A stretch of 39,239 bases of DNA from positions 1 to 39,239 of the forward strand of contig CAUWCT010000013.1 of assembly GCA_963557065.1 (NCBI GenBank), written 5' to 3'. The stretch is from UMGS1370 sp963557065. GTDB lineage: Bacteria; Bacillota; Clostridia; Lachnospirales; Lachnospiraceae. The position numbers were made by a program, and so were the translations under genes. The notes below the pieces were generated by a model. The model had not been told where the DNA came from. It searched no databases and was given only the letters and a program-made list of their open reading frames with translations. Position 1 is the stretch's first letter. Every line of letters starts with the position of its first letter. Shown here one piece after another: positions 23,620-31,488 of the stretch.

Positions 23620-23750
23620 CTTCTTGCCCGCTTGCAGCGGACAAGAAGCGTCTGGCGTCCGCCCTATGAAGATTCAGACAGAAAAACTCTTATGAAAACA
23701 AGCTTTCGACGCGTTTTTCTGCCTGAATCTTCGTATGGCTGAACTGTTGC
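23600..23750. mobile_element. Full-length MITE copy B (IS66-like ends), 151 bp
   Basis: Terminal repeats GTAACAGTTCAGCCATG (23600-23616) and its complement with two mismatches (23734-23750). A perfect 8-bp target duplication ACTTTATT flanks it (23592-23599, 23751-23758). The interior holds two hairpins: CTTCTTG/CAAGAAG with inner CGCTTGCAGCG (23620-23648), and a 20-bp inverted repeat GAAGATTCAGACAGAAAAAC paired with 23713-23732. No open reading frame for a transposase. It sits between the hypothetical gene and the htpG CIRCE element. Confidence 0.95.
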
Positions 23751-23756
23751 ACTTTA

Positions 23757-23783
23757 TTAGCACTCAATCAAAATGAGTGCTGA
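23757..23783. promoter_or_regulatory. CIRCE operator (HrcA site) of htpG
   Basis: TTAGCACTC-N9-GAGTGCTGA matches the CIRCE consensus TTAGCACTC-N9-GAGTGCTAA with one mismatch. It lies seven bases upstream of the -35 box of htpG. Its first two bases coincide with the end of the right-hand MITE target duplication. Confidence 0.92.
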
Positions 23784-23790
23784 TTTTTTA

Positions 23791-23819
23791 TTGACATTTC
23801 AGGGCTTCGGTATTACAAT
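23791..23819 (+). promoter_or_regulatory. htpG vegetative promoter
   Basis: TTGACA (23791-23796), 17-bp spacer, TACAAT (23814-23819), 42 bases before the ATG. Confidence 0.85.
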
Positions 23820-23861
23820 AGGCAATAAAGCACAGTTATCATAAAAAAGGAGTGTATTATC

Positions 23862-25862
23862 ATGGCAGCAAAGACAGGAAGTTTGACAATTAACAGTGAA
23901 AACATATTTCCGATTATTAAAAAATGGCTGTATTCCGATCATGACATTTTCTACCGGGAGTTGATCTCCAATGGCTGTGATGCCATTACCAAGCTGAAAA
24001 AGCTGGAATTGATGGGAGAGTTTGAAAAGCCGGAAGACGTAGAATATAAAATAGAAGTAGCTGTAAATTCTAAGGAAAAAACCATTTCCATCTCGGATAA
24101 CGGACTGGGTATGACGGAAGAAGAAGTAGACGAATATATCAACCAGATTGCATTTTCCGGCGCTCAGGCATTTTTAGAGCAGTACAAGGACAAGGCCAAT
24201 GAAGATCAGATTATCGGCCACTTTGGACTGGGATTTTATTCGGCATTTATGGTGGCGGACAAGGTTACCATTGATACAAAATCATACAAACCGGATACAA
24301 AGCCGGTGCATTGGGAGTCCGAAGGCGGTACTGAGTATGAGATGACAGAAGGAGACAGAGAACTCTTTGGAACCACCATTACCTTATACTTAAACGAGGA
24401 CAGCACAGAGTTTTCCAATGAATACCGGGCCAGAGAGGTTATCGAAAAATACTGCGCCTTTATGCCGGTTCCGATTTTCCTCTCCAACACAGCAGAAGGT
24501 CCTCAGTATGAGACTATTGAAAAGGACGAACTGACGGACAAGGATACCATTGTTGAGACCATTGTAGAAGAGGCAAAGACAGAAGAAAAGGAAAACGAAA
24601 ACGGTGAGAAAGAAGTCGTGGAAGTTTCTCCTGCTACAGAAAAGTATAAGATTTTAAAGCGCCCGGTGGCATTAAATGATGTAAGTCCATTGTGGAACAA
24701 GCATCCCAATGAGTGCACCGAGGAAGAATACAAAGAATTTTACCGCAAAGTATTTATGGATTACAAAGAACCGCTGTTCTGGATTCATTTAAACATGGAT
24801 TACCCATTTAACTTAAAGGGAATCCTGTATTTCCCCAAACTGAATATGGAGTATGACAGCCTGGAAGGTACCATTAAGCTGTACAACAATCAGGTATTTA
24901 TTGCAGATAATATCAAGGAAGTAATTCCGGAATTTTTGATGCTGCTAAAGGGTGTGATCGACTGCCCGGATCTGCCCTTAAACGTATCCAGAAGCGCACT
25001 GCAAAATGACGGCTTTGTAAAGAAAATTTCGGATTATATTACGAAAAAGGTAGCAGACAAGCTGTCCGGCATGTGCAAGACTGACCGGGAAAATTATGAG
25101 AAATACTGGGATGATATTAATCCATTTATCAAATTCGGCTGCATTAAAGATGAAAAGTTTGCAGAAAAGATGAAGGATTACATTATCTTTAAAAATCTGG
25201 AGGGCAACTATCTGACTCTTGCCGATTGTCTGGAGGAAAACAAAGAAAAGCATGAAAATACTGTATTTTATGTGACAGACGAAAAAGAGCAGAGCCAGTA
25301 TATCAATATGTTTAAAGAAGCCGGTTTGGATGCTGTGATTTTAAAACACAACATTGACAGCCCCTTTATCAGCCATATGGAGCAGAAAAACGAGGGTGTG
25401 AAGTTCCTTCGCATTGATGCGGATCTCACTGATACTTTTAAAGAAGAGACTCCTGAAGAGGAAAAAGAGGCGTTTAAAGAGACGGCAGACAGTCTGACAG
25501 AGCTCTTTAAAAACGTTTTAAACAATGATAAACTGACCATCAAAGTAGAGAAACTGAAAAATGAAACCATTGCGTCTATGATTACCGTATCCGAAGAGTC
25601 CAGAAGAATGCAGGATATGATGAAGATGTACAATATGTACGGTATGGACCCAGGCATGTTTGGACCACAGGAAACACTGGTATTAAATGCTAACCACAAA
25701 CTGGTTCAGCATGTTCTGGCAAATAAGGACGGCGCTCATACAAAGGCGATCTGCGAGCAGTTATATGATTTGGCTTCTTTAAGCCATGGCTCTTTAACTC
25801 CTGAGAGAATGACCGGATTTATTGCCAGAAGCAATGAACTGATGGAGTTATTGGCAAAATAA
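23862..25862 (+). CDS. htpG: Molecular chaperone HtpG (bacterial Hsp90)
   Basis: A 666-residue Hsp90, slightly longer than E. coli HtpG (624). N-terminal GHKL ATPase motifs: ELISNGCDAITK (ATP/Mg Asn), ISDNGLGM, and the lid/glycine loop GHFGLGFYSAFMVADKV. A charged linker (about residues 225-255, rich in Glu/Lys) separates it from the middle domain, where NVSRSALQND contains the conserved catalytic-loop Arg. The C-terminal dimerisation domain includes LNANHKLVQHVL. RBS AAAGGAG. The promoter carries CIRCE, so repression by HrcA and heat induction are expected. The histidine phosphatase gene follows after ten bases and is likely cotranscribed. Confidence 0.97.
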   Translation: MAAKTGSLTINSENIFPIIKKWLYSDHDIFYRELISNGCDAITKLKKLELMGEFEKPEDVEYKIEVAVNSKEKTISISDNGLGMTEEEVDEYINQIAFSGAQAFLEQYKDKANEDQIIGHFGLGFYSAFMVADKVTIDTKSYKPDTKPVHWESEGGTEYEMTEGDRELFGTTITLYLNEDSTEFSNEYRAREVIEKYCAFMPVPIFLSNTAEGPQYETIEKDELTDKDTIVETIVEEAKTEEKENENGEKEVVEVSPATEKYKILKRPVALNDVSPLWNKHPNECTEEEYKEFYRKVFMDYKEPLFWIHLNMDYPFNLKGILYFPKLNMEYDSLEGTIKLYNNQVFIADNIKEVIPEFLMLLKGVIDCPDLPLNVSRSALQNDGFVKKISDYITKKVADKLSGMCKTDRENYEKYWDDINPFIKFGCIKDEKFAEKMKDYIIFKNLEGNYLTLADCLEENKEKHENTVFYVTDEKEQSQYINMFKEAGLDAVILKHNIDSPFISHMEQKNEGVKFLRIDADLTDTFKEETPEEEKEAFKETADSLTELFKNVLNNDKLTIKVEKLKNETIASMITVSEESRRMQDMMKMYNMYGMDPGMFGPQETLVLNANHKLVQHVLANKDGAHTKAICEQLYDLASLSHGSLTPERMTGFIARSNELMELLAK

Positions 25863-25872
25863 AGGAGTGAAA

Positions 25873-26535
25873 ATGCGTCTATACATTATCCGGCATGGAG
25901 AAACAGACTGGAATACAAAAGGACGCCTTCAGGGCCAGACAGATACCCGGTTAAACGACAAAGGGATTCGTCTGGCTCAGATTACAGCAGAGGGGATGAA
26001 GAATATCCCCTTTGATTTTTGCATTACCAGTCCGTTAAAAAGAGCCAGGCAGACAGCAGAGATTGTATTAAAAGACCGACAGGTTCCGATTTTGGAAGAT
26101 GACAGGATACAGGAGATCTGTTTTGGCTCGTGGGAGGGGCTGGGATGCCGGCCCGGCAATTTTCAGATACCTGTTTCAAAAGAGGCGTTTGACAAATTTT
26201 ATACCGATCCATTTCACTTTGAGCCGCCAAAGGATGGAGAGACGGTGGCAGAAGTCTGTGAGAGAACCGGAATGTTTTTGAAAGAGATTACGGCTGCGCC
26301 CCAGTACCAGGATAAAACCATCCTGGTTGCTTCCCATGGATGTGCGTCCAGGGCGATTTTAAACAGCGTGTATGAAAACAAACGGGATTTCTGGCAGGGA
26401 TGTGTTCCGCCAAACTGTGCAGTCAGCCTGCTCGAAGTAAGGGACGGACATATGGTTTTAAGAGAAAGGGACAAAATTTATTATGATTCAGCAGAAATCA
26501 TAGATTTCAGGACCGGAGAGAGACCAGAGCCATAG
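25873..26535 (+). CDS. Histidine phosphatase family protein (phosphoglycerate-mutase-like)
   Basis: About 220 residues. The N-terminal RHGETDWNTKGRLQGQTD carries the phospho-accepting His of the RHG motif, and VASHGCASRAIL provides the second catalytic His. Arg and Glu of the pocket are in SPLKRARQTAEIV and FGSWEGL. It may be a broad phosphatase or act on a sugar phosphate or cobamide precursor; the sequence does not decide. The ATG at 25873 is chosen over the GTG at 25867, which would lie inside the RBS AAAGGAGTG. It directly follows htpG. Confidence 0.9.
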   Translation: MRLYIIRHGETDWNTKGRLQGQTDTRLNDKGIRLAQITAEGMKNIPFDFCITSPLKRARQTAEIVLKDRQVPILEDDRIQEICFGSWEGLGCRPGNFQIPVSKEAFDKFYTDPFHFEPPKDGETVAEVCERTGMFLKEITAAPQYQDKTILVASHGCASRAILNSVYENKRDFWQGCVPPNCAVSLLEVRDGHMVLRERDKIYYDSAEIIDFRTGERPEP

Positions 26536-26574
26536 AAAACAGAATGATAGAAAACAGCAAACTTGCAGGAATCA

Positions 26575-26609
26575 AAAACGCCGTATCCACACCAGGACTA
26601 CGGCGTTTT
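26575..26609. terminator. Bidirectional terminator
   Basis: AAAACGCCGTA (26575-26585) and TACGGCGTTTT (26599-26609) form a perfect 11-bp stem flanked by A and T tracts. It ends the phosphatase transcript and, on the other strand, that of the small membrane protein. Confidence 0.9.
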
Positions 26610-26614
26610 GGCGA

Positions 26615-26746
26615 CTACTCATCTTCATTTAAATCATCCGCTACTGCGCCCAGTACACTGGAAATAGTGCCTACGGTAGCAGCTACGACAAACAGGACAA
26701 TTAAAATAACAGCGCCGAAAAAAGCAAATAAAAACCCGGAATCCAT
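26615..26746 (-). CDS. Small single-pass membrane protein, 43 residues
   Basis: On the minus strand an ATG (26744-26746) opens a 43-codon frame ending at TAG (26615-26617). The RBS TTGGAGG is five bases upstream. The product is MDSGFLFAFFGAVILIVLFV..., one hydrophobic segment of about 25 residues followed by an acidic tail ending DDLNEDE. A convergent terminator lies immediately downstream. A good RBS, a membrane-protein composition and its own terminator make it a real gene. I recognise no family. Confidence 0.75.
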   Translation of the reverse strand: MDSGFLFAFFGAVILIVLFVVAATVGTISSVLGAVADDLNEDE

Positions 26747-26816
26747 GACAACCTCCAATCCAGTATAAAGGGGTGAAAAATTCGTTTGCCCCCAATACCT
26801 TTAAAACACATTATAC

Positions 26817-26884
26817 GTAACAGTTCTGCCAAGTATCGTCTTGTCCGCCTGCAGCGAACAGGAAGCGTCTGACGGAACTGTTAC
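26817..26884. mobile_element. Short MITE copy C (IS66-like ends), 68 bp
   Basis: Ends GTAACAGTTC (26817-26826) and GAACTGTTAC (26875-26884), interior derived from the left half of the 151-bp copy (CTTGTCCGCCTGCAGCG and GAAGCGTCTG). An exact 8-bp duplication CATTATAC flanks it (26809-26816, 26885-26892). It is an internal-deletion form complementary to copy A and lies upstream of the degV promoter. Confidence 0.92.
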
Positions 26885-26916
26885 CATTATACTACAGAAT
26901 TTGTAGCATGAAAAGA

Positions 26917-26966
26917 TTGAAAAAGAAAAAAGATGATGTTATAATAAGTAGTAATGATTACTACTT
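26917..26966 (+). promoter_or_regulatory. degV promoter and overlapping palindromic operator
   Basis: TTGAAA (26917-26922), a 17-bp spacer, TATAAT (26940-26945), immediately followed by a perfect palindrome with 10-bp arms AAGTAGTAAT around one central base (26946-26966), exactly at the expected transcription start. This is a strong candidate repressor site. The regulator is not encoded in the window as far as I can tell. Confidence 0.75.
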
Positions 26967-27006
26967 GATGCAGAATCAGGTTATAAATAATGCGGGAGGC
27001 ACAACG

Positions 27007-27846
27007 ATGACGTATAAAATTATTGGCGACAGCTGTTTGGATTTACCAAGAGAATTAAAAGAGGATACCCATTTCCAGATGCTTCCTCTTACCCTTCAGG
27101 TAGGTAGTGCATCAATTATTGATGACGAGACGTTTGATCAGAAAAAGTTTTTGGAACTGGTGGCGGCCTGCCCGGAGTGTCCCAAAACTGCCTGCCCGTC
27201 TCCGGAGAGTTTTAAAGAAGCTTATGAGTGCGATGCAGAGAATGTGTTTGTCATCACATTATCAGAGCATTTAAGCGGCACCTGCAATGCAGCACGGCTG
27301 GGCATGGAAATGTATTATGAGGAGCATGGCCACGATAAAAATATTTTGGTGCTGGGCTCCAATTCTGCTTCGGCAGGCCAGTTAAACCAGGCGCTGTATA
27401 TTCAGAAATTGTGTGAGGCAGGACTTTCTTTTGAAGAAATCTCTGAAAAGGCAGAAGCATTCCGGGATACGATGAACACATACTTTGTTTTGGAAACTCT
27501 GGACGTACTGCGCAAAAACGGGCGTTTATCCGGACTTCAGGCTTTTTTTGCCACTACGCTGAATATTAAGCCGATTATGGGAGGAGATCATGGAACGATT
27601 GTTAAGTTAGATCAGGCCAGAGGAATGAACAAAGCCCTTCAGCGGATGTGTGATATTGCATTTAAGGAAGCAGGAGATACCAGTGAGAAAACGCTGGTAA
27701 TTGCTCACTGCAACAATGCGGCCAGAGCAGAGTCGGTAAAGGCTGAGATGGAAAAAAGAGGGGCATTTAAGAGGATTGTAATTACAGAGGCAGCCGGAGT
27801 ATCCACTGTTTATGCCAGTGACGGCGGAATCATAATGGCATTATAA
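27007..27846 (+). CDS. DegV family fatty-acid-binding protein
   Basis: A 279-residue DegV protein, a fold that binds a single fatty acid and in Firmicutes works with fatty-acid kinase FakA. Features: the N-terminal IIGDSCLDLP, the segment CPKTACPSPESF, VITLSEHLSGTCNAARLG, and LETLDVLRKNGRLSG with LNIKPIM. The ATG at 27007 has GGGAGG upstream and begins the domain; in-frame extension to 26908 would run through the promoter and is rejected. The CapA-like gene follows after ten bases, probably cotranscribed. Confidence 0.93.
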   Translation: MTYKIIGDSCLDLPRELKEDTHFQMLPLTLQVGSASIIDDETFDQKKFLELVAACPECPKTACPSPESFKEAYECDAENVFVITLSEHLSGTCNAARLGMEMYYEEHGHDKNILVLGSNSASAGQLNQALYIQKLCEAGLSFEEISEKAEAFRDTMNTYFVLETLDVLRKNGRLSGLQAFFATTLNIKPIMGGDHGTIVKLDQARGMNKALQRMCDIAFKEAGDTSEKTLVIAHCNNAARAESVKAEMEKRGAFKRIVITEAAGVSTVYASDGGIIMAL

Positions 27847-27856
27847 AGGAAGATGT

Positions 27857-29053
27857 ATGAGCAAAAGCAGAAAGAGACAGCAAAAGGTTCCATGGGGATT
27901 GCTGTTTGGAGCAGTCGTTTTGGCAGGGATTTTTGCTGTATGGCTGATAACCGCTACAGCAGCGGATGTTCATAAATATGAACATGCCAGTCTGGCTGTC
28001 CAGGAGAGTGTTTCAGAAGAGGGCACAGCTGCAGAGATTACGATTTTGACAGAAGATAACTCTTCCTGGGACAGCCAGATTCAGGAAAATCAGATTCAGG
28101 ACAGTCAGGCTGTGGAACTGCTCTTTGGCGGGGATGTTCTTTTATCGGATCATGTGCTGGCTGCCTACGAAAAAGGCGGAGGCATTGGAGGAGTAGTAGG
28201 ACCGGAGTTTTTGGAAGAGATCCAAAAGGCGGACATTTTTATGGTCAATCAGGAGTTCCCTTTCAGCAACCGGGGAGAAAAAGCAGAAGATAAGCAGTAC
28301 ACCTTTCGCCTGCCGCCGGAAAAAGTATCCATATTTCAGGAGATGGGGATTGATATTGTCACGTTAGCCAATAATCACGCGTTGGATTTTGGCACAGATG
28401 CATTGCTGGATACCTGCAAAATTCTGGATGAAGCCGGAATCCTGCGGGTGGGAGCCGGAACCTTTGAGGAGGCGAAGCAGTGGCAGACCATAGAAGCAGG
28501 CGGGAAAAAGATAGGATTTTTGGGGGCAACCAGAGTGATACCGGTAGCGGATTGGGCGGCTACTTCCTATAGTCCCGGAATGCTTGCCACTTATGATCCG
28601 GCTCTGTTATTAGAACAGATTCAGGCAGCCAAAGCAGTCAATGATTATGTTGTGGTATATGTCCACTGGGGAATTGAGAGGGAAGAATACCCAGAGGAGT
28701 ACCAAAAAACACTGGGACGCCAGTATATAGATGCCGGGGCCGATCTGGTAATCGGAAGTCATCCTCATGTACTTCAGGGGATTGAATATTATAAAGGAAA
28801 ACCAATCGTATACAGTCTGGGCAATTTTGTCTTTGGAAGTTCTATTCCTAAAACCATGCTTTTAAAAGTGCGTCTGGAGGGAGATGAGGCTGCTCTTACC
28901 GTTCTTCCGGGCACTTCTTCTGCGGGATATACAAGGGAACTTACAGATGAAAGAGAAAAGCAGGAATTTTATCAATACCTGGAGAAAATTTCTTCGGTTT
29001 CCATAGATGAAAACGGAGCGGTAAAAATTCCACTTGATAAATTTAAAAAATAG
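27857..29053 (+). CDS. CapA family membrane-anchored protein (PgsA-like)
   Basis: A 398-residue protein with an N-terminal transmembrane anchor (WGLLFGAVVLAGIFAVWLITA) and a CapA domain of the metallophosphatase-like fold. Motifs: LFGGDVLLSD, MVNQEFPFSNRG, TLANNHALDFG, YVHWGIE and IGSHPHVLQGIE with likely metal ligands. CapA is named from poly-gamma-glutamate capsule synthesis, but most homologues outside capsule operons have unknown roles. No capsule ligase gene (CapB/CapC) is nearby, so capsule synthesis is not supported. It follows degV closely. Confidence 0.9.
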   Translation: MSKSRKRQQKVPWGLLFGAVVLAGIFAVWLITATAADVHKYEHASLAVQESVSEEGTAAEITILTEDNSSWDSQIQENQIQDSQAVELLFGGDVLLSDHVLAAYEKGGGIGGVVGPEFLEEIQKADIFMVNQEFPFSNRGEKAEDKQYTFRLPPEKVSIFQEMGIDIVTLANNHALDFGTDALLDTCKILDEAGILRVGAGTFEEAKQWQTIEAGGKKIGFLGATRVIPVADWAATSYSPGMLATYDPALLLEQIQAAKAVNDYVVVYVHWGIEREEYPEEYQKTLGRQYIDAGADLVIGSHPHVLQGIEYYKGKPIVYSLGNFVFGSSIPKTMLLKVRLEGDEAALTVLPGTSSAGYTRELTDEREKQEFYQYLEKISSVSIDENGAVKIPLDKFKK

Positions 29054-29061
29054 GCTATAAT
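29034..29061 (+). promoter_or_regulatory. Promoter of the amino-acid ABC operon
   Basis: TTGATA (29034-29039), a 16-bp spacer, TATAAT (29056-29061). The -35 lies within the last codons of the CapA-like gene. The 80-base leader shows no riboswitch or T-box features. Confidence 0.7.
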
Positions 29062-29141
29062 AAATAGCGGATATAAATGAATAGTTATGCAGTAATTATG
29101 TATACCTATTGAATAAAGGTTTATCAAGGAGGAGATTTATT

Positions 29142-29987
29142 ATGAAGAAAAAAGTATTGGCAATGGCCCTTGCAGCATGTATGGCAGCATCTCTTGCAGC
29201 GTGCGGCAGTTCTGACGGCGAAACAACTGCAGCAGCAACAACCGCAGCAGGCGGAGCGGAAAGTACGCAGGCAAAGGCAGAAGAAAGCGAGAGCACAGAC
29301 AAAGCTGCAGAGAGCGAAGGGACAGGCGGCGTATTGGTGATGGCAACCAACGCAGAGTTTGAGCCATGGGAGTATTATGAGGGCAGCGAGATTGTAGGAA
29401 TTGATGTGGAGATTGCGCAGGCGATTGCCGACAAACTGGGCATGGAATTAGAAGTAGAAGATATGGCCTTTGATTCTATTATTCCGGCTGTAACTTCCGG
29501 AAAAGCAGATTTTGGCGCAGCAGGCATGACGGTAGATGAGACCAGAAAAAAATCTGTAGATTTTACTGATACTTATGCAAATGCATCTCAGGTAATTATT
29601 GTAAAAGAAGACAGTGAAATTACCGGTTCTGCAGACCTTGCAGATAAGAAGATTGGCGTTCAGCTGGGTACTACCGGCGATTTGCTTTCTACGGATCTGG
29701 CAGGCGATGGCAATGTAGAGCGTTACAACAAAGGGTTTGAAGCAGTTCAGGCGCTGATTCAGGGCAAAATTGATGCAGTTGTCATCGACAGTGCTCCGGC
29801 AAAAGTATTTGTTGAGCAGAGCGAAGGCTTAAAAGTATGCGAAGAGGCAATGAGCCAGGAAGAGTATGCAATCGCTATAAAGAAGGGCAACACCGAGATG
29901 CTTGATAAAATCAACGGCGCTCTGAAAGAATTAAAAGAAGACGGTACGATTGACGAGATCATCAACAAATACATCCCGGCTGAATAA
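29142..29987 (+). CDS. Polar amino-acid ABC transporter substrate-binding lipoprotein
   Basis: 281 residues, solute-binding family 3. Signal peptide with lipobox SLAAC (Cys21) and a Thr/Ala/Glu linker. The domain begins VLVMATNAEFEPWEYYEGSEIVGIDVEIAQAIADKLG, and AGMTVDETRKKSVDFTDTY is the family's signature. The Asp in GIDVEIA and Arg in DETRKK normally hold the amino-acid backbone. The ATG is set by AAGGAGGAG. First gene of a complete three-gene importer. Confidence 0.94.
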   Translation: MKKKVLAMALAACMAASLAACGSSDGETTAAATTAAGGAESTQAKAEESESTDKAAESEGTGGVLVMATNAEFEPWEYYEGSEIVGIDVEIAQAIADKLGMELEVEDMAFDSIIPAVTSGKADFGAAGMTVDETRKKSVDFTDTYANASQVIIVKEDSEITGSADLADKKIGVQLGTTGDLLSTDLAGDGNVERYNKGFEAVQALIQGKIDAVVIDSAPAKVFVEQSEGLKVCEEAMSQEEYAIAIKKGNTEMLDKINGALKELKEDGTIDEIINKYIPAE

Positions 29988-30017
29988 TCAGATCGGAGTC
30001 TAAGAGGATAGATAGCA

Positions 30018-30710
30018 ATGTGGAAAAATTTCTGTGACACATTTTATTTAAATTTTATTAAAGAAGATCGCTGGCGTTATATAGCGGACGGACTGGTAGT
30101 TACTTTACAGATTACATTCTTTGCATTGATTTTGGGAATTATAATCGGATTGATTGTAGGAATTATCCGTACCACTTATGAAAAGACCCGTAAATTAAAA
30201 ATACTGAATTTTTTCTGTACCATCTACTTAACGGTAATCCGCGGAACACCAGTTGTAGTCCAGCTTTTAATCATGTACTTTGTCATCTTCGGCAACTCCA
30301 GAATTGACAAAGTCCCGGTAGCGGTTCTGGCATTTGGTATTAACTCCGGTGCATATGTGGCAGAAATTTTCCGCAGCGGTATCAATTCTGTAGAAGCAGG
30401 GCAGATGGAAGCGGGAAGAAGTCTGGGATTTAATTACCTGCAGACCATGTGCTATATTATTCTGCCCCAGGCGCTGAAAAATGTGCTTCCAACCCTGTGC
30501 AATGAGTTTATTGCTCTTTTAAAAGAAACGTCCGTTGCCGGATACATTGCGATCCAGGATTTGACCAAAGGCGGCGATATTATCCGCAGCCGTACGTATT
30601 CTGCGTTTATGCCTTTAATTGCAGTAGCACTTATATATTTGGTTCTGGTAATGATTTTGAGCCGCCTGGTAGGACTGTTGGAGAGGAGGTTGAGACGCAG
30701 TGAACGCTAA
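30018..30710 (+). CDS. Amino-acid ABC transporter permease (HisM/GlnP type)
   Basis: A 230-residue permease with five likely membrane segments and the conserved EAGRSLGFNYLQTMCYIILPQALKNVLP-type EAA loop around residue 130-155. RGTPVVVQL near residue 75 is a signature of the polar-amino-acid family. It follows the binding protein by 30 bases and overlaps the ATPase gene by 11. Confidence 0.94.
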   Translation: MWKNFCDTFYLNFIKEDRWRYIADGLVVTLQITFFALILGIIIGLIVGIIRTTYEKTRKLKILNFFCTIYLTVIRGTPVVVQLLIMYFVIFGNSRIDKVPVAVLAFGINSGAYVAEIFRSGINSVEAGQMEAGRSLGFNYLQTMCYIILPQALKNVLPTLCNEFIALLKETSVAGYIAIQDLTKGGDIIRSRTYSAFMPLIAVALIYLVLVMILSRLVGLLERRLRRSER

Positions 30711-31446
30711 TACAGAGAATGCGCTAATCCAGGTGAGAAACCTGGGAAAAAGTTTTGGGGATTTAAAAGTCCTTCAGGGCATTACAGTTGACATCCATCA
30801 GGGAGATGTGGTCTGCGTCATCGGCCCGTCCGGATCGGGAAAGAGTACCTTTCTTCGGTGTCTGAATCGTCTGGAAGAAGCCACCGAAGGCAGTATTTTC
30901 TTTGACGGAGAGGATATTGTAGATCCGAAAACGGATATAGACAAGCACCGTCAGAAGATGGGAATGGTTTTTCAGCAGTTTAATCTGTTCCCCCATATGA
31001 CTATCCTGAAAAATATGACGCTGGCTCCGGTGAAGCTGCAGGGAGTCGATCCTGCCCAGGCTGAAAAGGATGCCATGAGGCTTTTGGAAAGAGTAGGACT
31101 GGCGGATCGGGCAAACGCTTACCCGGCGCAGCTGTCCGGCGGACAGAAACAGAGAATCGCCATTGTGCGCGCACTGATGATGAAGCCGGAGGTCATGCTC
31201 TTTGATGAGCCGACTTCTGCCCTGGACCCGGAAATGGTAGGCGAAGTTCTGGCAGTTATGCGGGAACTGGCAGAGGAGAAGATGACCATGGTTGTGGTAA
31301 CCCATGAGATGGGATTTGCCAGAGAAGTGGCCAACCGGGTTATGTTTATGGACGGCGGCAATTTTGTAGAAGAGGGAACGCCAAAAGAACTGTTTGGCAA
31401 TCCAAAAAATGAAAGGCTGAAGCTGTTTTTAAGCAAAGTGCTGTAG
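30700..31446 (+). CDS. Amino-acid ABC transporter ATP-binding protein (GlnQ type)
   Basis: A 248-residue ATPase. Walker A GPSGSGKST, Q-loop VFQQFNLFPHMT, signature LSGGQKQR, Walker B VMLFDEPTSALDPE and switch His in VVTHEMGFA all match the GlnQ/HisP branch. It starts at GTG 30700, inside the permease gene, after GGAGAGGAGG. The exact amino acid cannot be read from it. A terminator follows directly. Confidence 0.95.
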   Translation: MNANTENALIQVRNLGKSFGDLKVLQGITVDIHQGDVVCVIGPSGSGKSTFLRCLNRLEEATEGSIFFDGEDIVDPKTDIDKHRQKMGMVFQQFNLFPHMTILKNMTLAPVKLQGVDPAQAEKDAMRLLERVGLADRANAYPAQLSGGQKQRIAIVRALMMKPEVMLFDEPTSALDPEMVGEVLAVMRELAEEKMTMVVVTHEMGFAREVANRVMFMDGGNFVEEGTPKELFGNPKNERLKLFLSKVL

Positions 31447-31463
31447 AAACAGTCAGATAAAGA

Positions 31464-31488
31464 GAAGCGGCAAAACCGCTTCTTTTTT
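31464..31488. terminator. Terminator between the amino-acid operon and the Crp/Fnr gene
   Basis: GAAGCGG (31464-31470) and CCGCTTC (31476-31482) around CAAAA, followed by TTTTTT. It reaches the stop codon of the convergent regulator gene. Confidence 0.9.

Noticed and set aside
23600..23750. Reading the repeat as a CRISPR or attenuator
   Set aside because: Copies are dispersed and have target-site duplications, which show transposition. There are no regular spacers.
26544..26768. 74-residue plus-strand frame after the histidine phosphatase
   Set aside because: It runs through a perfect terminator stem and lies antisense to the well-supported 43-residue membrane protein. No RBS.
29062..29141. 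Possible riboswitch or T-box before the amino-acid importer
   Set aside because: Only about 80 bases, no specifier hairpin, no T-box sequence and no terminator alternative.
30763..31305. 180-residue minus-strand frame inside the GlnQ-type ATPase gene
   Set aside because: Antisense of Walker and signature motifs, so its length is a composition effect.
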